Positions 60,989-64,000 of a stretch of DNA of 64,000 nt are shown here, in pieces (the stretch's first letter is position 1; each line of letters opens with the position of its first letter). The stretch spans positions 1-64,000 of the forward strand of contig JASANE010001583.1 of NCBI GenBank assembly GCA_030248225.1, read 5' to 3'. Source of the stretch: Trileptium ribeirensis (Eukaryota; Nematoda; Enoplea; Enoplida; Thoracostomopsidae). The notes below the pieces were generated by a model. That model was not told where the DNA came from, searched no databases, and saw only the letters and a list, made by a program, of their open reading frames with translations. A program made the translations under genes and the position numbers.

Positions 60989-62511
60989 GTAAACAAAATT
61001 TCATATCTCACTTATCTTTACTCTGTTTCATTTTACATTTAACGACTTTAAGGCTTTGTAGCAGACAATGTACTGTCTCATTGTAGTTTGCTCCAACAGA
61101 GGTGTAGTTGTCTCTAGCATCAGCTGTTATTTCTCTGGCGCTCTCTGTATGTTGGTCAAACACCGTCTGCTACCGTAGGATCCCATGCACGTATAGTAGA
61201 GCACAAAAAGTATCGGGTTTAAGATATGCTGCTTTATAATATTATTTATTCATTGGACAACGAATAGCGAATATTAACTCTCGATAAATTTCTGTCAATT
61301 TCATGTGGCTTATATTGAGAAGCTATGACGCTTTCCATCTGTTATCATTATGACGCTTACTTTAAGTACATCTTTGTGATAGGCATAGTCTGCTAGCTAT
61401 AAAGATAAATTATTGGCCAAGAGATTATAAACTTATAAGTTTTCTCTTAAGAAATTATTTACATATAACTCGCTCGCGAATACTCCATCTCGGTAACTAG
61501 AAATACTGGAACGATTTTTTCAGATTGCAGAAAATAAAGACACTGAAATGCTTATCAACATCCCATAATTTTAAAACACATAATCCGGCTAGAGTGACTT
61601 TGTTACTGAGTGTGTTGGTGACAAAAGCGACGCGAATTGACTATTTCTTTATTTCAGAGTTTGTTTTCTGGGAAAAATAGGGTAACTAACTAGTTTTCAT
61701 GGGACGTGGCGAAGGACATAATGTATTTAAAATGCTAATACCAGAGAAAAATTGAAAATTGCATGCTCGTAAGGGTCGTTTTTGCTAAAAAAGCAGATAA
61801 AAATGCATAGTGGAATTTTAAAATGCACAAAGTTCGCACAGCCAAATTTTGGAAAAAACCTGTTTTGTATTAGGTAATGCATGGTTGCAGGATCTAATAG
61901 TTTGTTGAAAAATCAATTTAATATAGTTACAAACAGCTTTATGCTATTGAATGCCTGTTATGGAAATATTCCAAATATGTAAGATAGAGAAAAATGTTAT
62001 AACCTAAACTTTACAAGTTTCAGCAAAATTTGGAGAAAATCTTTAATTTAAAAACGGATTGCTGTGAAAATTTACGTATTGACATTTTATCACTTAGCTG
62101 GAAAAAATGATAGTTTGATACTGCTACAACATGCTGGATCGTTACGAGACAGAATAATCCGTACCACATAACAATGGGCAACATTTACGAATTTATGACC
62201 CTGTATGGTCATAGGAATTACCTCATAAATTCAGCGCTTTGAATGAATTTTGCAACCCCGTCCCGACCGAATAGGCATGTGTTTACGGCATAGCGATTTG
62301 GTAGCATGACTACATGAGTGATTTGGATTATCTGAATCGAAGTATTACTCGTTATAGCAGCGGCGTGTGTATCTTTACACACAGCTCTGTATTTTGTTTT
62401 GTTTTGTTTTGAAAGTTTGAAAATATCTCCAATAAAAATTATAATGTGTAAAATGGTAAGCTCTATGTATGTGCACTGCACTGTGAAACGGAACAATAAC
62501 TTTATTTACAG
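60989..62511. other. Intron 4: nothing recognised
   Basis: AT-rich intron with a gttttgttttgtttt run at about 62395-62410. The acceptor is tttatttacag ending at 62511. Confidence 0.6.
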
Positions 62512-62595
62512 GACCTGCGGAGAGTTTGTTCCAGTGTTCGTATTATGAACTTATCAAGGGTGCACTAGCTGATAACGGCATTTTGGCGTCGCAGG
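62512..62595 (+). CDS. SRM: Spermidine synthase, exon 5 (last in window)
   Basis: Encodes residues 174-201: GPAESLFQCSYYELIKGALA then DNGILASQG. The GPAE-x-LF segment carries the substrate-proximal loop, and ILASQG precedes the family's E-x-x-W helix. Starts with two bases completing Gly (acceptor at 62510-62511) and ends one base into a Gly codon at CAG G|gtaagt (62595/62596). About 100 further residues (starting ECxW in relatives) are expected downstream of 64000. Confidence 0.96.
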
Positions 62596-63052
62596 GTAAG
62601 TTGTGTGTTCATCGGTTGTTAAAACTAATTGTGTGCAGCTTTGTAAAGTCATGTAGAATTTTTCTAAATGTTTTTAACTGTGCAACTGTTGATACCAAGG
62701 ATTCAAAAACGCAGACATAGGACCATAGTGCCGAATATCTTTTAAATTTTTTGGACCAAGTTATAAGAACCCTTTCATCGGTAACTTTTCAAAACATAAT
62801 CTATTAATATCTAACTCACCATGGCTGAAGGGGTGTCGGTTACAGGAGTTCAATGGGTCGCCAAGGCCATACCTAGTTCGATTTTGACTTCCTCCATGTC
62901 AAACCATGCATTTTAAGTTGTTTGAGTGACTTGAAAAATATTGGTCCTAGTCAGCGCTCGTGGTCAAGGAATTAGTATTGTTTTATTTTGCTGATTTATG
63001 ATTTAGTTAGTAAACAGTGCATAATGTAACAACAACATACAACACATACATA
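62596..63052. other. Intron 5, first part: nothing recognised
   Basis: AT-rich; no repeat or exon seen. Confidence 0.5.
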
Positions 63053-63431
63053 GCTGGCCTGTCCACAGCCCTCCGAAAAGTTGGGGGGGGGGGAACTTCG
63101 GGGGGCCCCCATGTTCATTCTCGGGGGAAATTTCAAAGTGGGGGTGGATAAATTTTGCTTAAAAATACAAAACATTTCCATATTTTTATGCATTTTTACT
63201 ACTGTGAACGTACTTTCAAGCTAAAAACAATATTTAAGCATTATAAATAGTGGTAATTAATGTTTAAAAAAACAATTTGCAAGCAAAGAACATAAATTTT
63301 CAGACATAAAAAATTTTCGGAATTAGTTGAACATGGGGGTTTCGGCCGAGTGGGGGGGGCGGACATGGGGGAAAGTATCACGAACATGGGGGGATTTGGA
63401 AAGTGTGGGGTCAGTCTGTGGACAGGCCAGC
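63053..63431. mobile_element. Short inverted-repeat element (MITE) with exact 16-bp TIRs
   Basis: Left gctggcctgtccacag (63053-63068) and right ctgtggacaggccagc (63416-63431) are exact reverse complements. The 379-bp interior has G-runs and repeated acatgggg words (63330-63400). No coding capacity. Flanks do not show an obvious target duplication. Confidence 0.88.
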
Positions 63432-64000
63432 ATTGTGTAAAAGTATGTCAAGGCAATAAAATGTATGATCCACAAAATAAGCTGGTGATACGGTTGCCAC
63501 TACTAGTTATGGCACCTTAGGTCAAAGCTGACTCCAGGTCAGCGCCTTCCAGCTGCTATTTTGATCAAGTGGAAAGGCCAGAACAAATATCAATTTTCGG
63601 TAAATCAAGCTCAGTTAATAATAACTCTTGTTGTGTCCATTGTATTTTGGAGAATGACAGCAGATTAAATAATGTTTCTACATCAACAATGTCATTTATG
63701 TAAAATTTTGTCAATTTGTGTAAAAATGTTTTAATGTTAAGCAAATTTTACCATTGCTTAGTGACTACTCACATTATGGTCTGCGAATTTGGTCACTCAT
63801 GGTGTCATCAGAACGAATTTTTGCCATTTTAACGTTTACTGAATTAACCGAATGAACATAAATACATTTATAAAAATGTTTTGATAATGGATATTCTGCG
63901 AATAGGATACCTTTGTAATACAGAATGGATCTTCACAATTTTTATTTGAAATAAATACAGCCTATTTGTGCGGTTTCGTTAGAAGGTAAAAACATGTATT
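63432..64000. other. Intron 5, continuing past the window end
   Basis: AT-rich sequence. I looked for the ECxW-type final exon of spermidine synthase on the + strand and do not see it. Confidence 0.5.

Overview
This is a stretch of AT-rich animal nuclear DNA, most likely from an invertebrate. The evidence is one spliced gene with kilobase-scale introns and GT/AG borders, plus a dense, nested population of metazoan transposable elements (CR1/L2/Jockey-like and Tx1/L1-like LINEs, Gypsy and BEL/Pao LTR elements, hAT-like, mariner-like and a less familiar class of DNA transposon). Nothing prokaryotic or organellar is present. I cannot name the species; a nematode or other ecdysozoan is possible but unproven.

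Host gene: the only convincing cellular gene is spermidine synthase on the + strand, with five intact coding exons at 48514-48665, 53413-53533, 56580-56672, 60835-60988 and 62512-62595. They join in frame through canonical splice sites. The C-terminal third lies beyond the right edge, and the true N-terminus may lie in an unseen upstream exon. Its introns hold a degraded CR1-like LINE, a hAT-like element with a perfect 8-bp target duplication, a mariner-like transposase relic, another LINE fragment and a short inverted-repeat element.

Left part: 1-5840 is mostly relics (short tandem repeats and a Tx1/L1-like LINE carcass at 2404-4015). A 32-bp satellite occupies 5843-6350. A GC-richer, badly decayed block follows to about 12.6 kb. 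At 14043-17988 sits the most interesting item: a roughly 3.9-kb DNA transposon bounded by 30-bp inverted repeats, with extra copies of the end motif just inside. It encodes a transposase-like protein that resembles invertebrate proteins carrying the DUF7869-type domain (name from memory). A second, more decayed copy of that protein lies at 42700-43850. Beside the first copy are a 0.76-kb inverted-repeat element and a BEL/Pao polymerase relic.

Middle part: 23.8-41.7 kb is built from one Gypsy-like LTR family (four LTRs starting at 23797, 33674, 38817 and 40887). The first element has lost its reverse transcriptase and integrase, and a nearly full-length CR1-like LINE is inserted in its gag. 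That LINE's 948-codon ORF2 is uninterrupted, and its ORF1 carries a PHD-like finger. A second LINE fragment (35815-37628) follows the 33674 LTR. An integrase relic lies at 41960-42600. From 45.3 to 48.1 kb there are two further inverted-repeat elements.

Boundaries of relics are approximate. Family names come from motif recognition by eye, not from searches.
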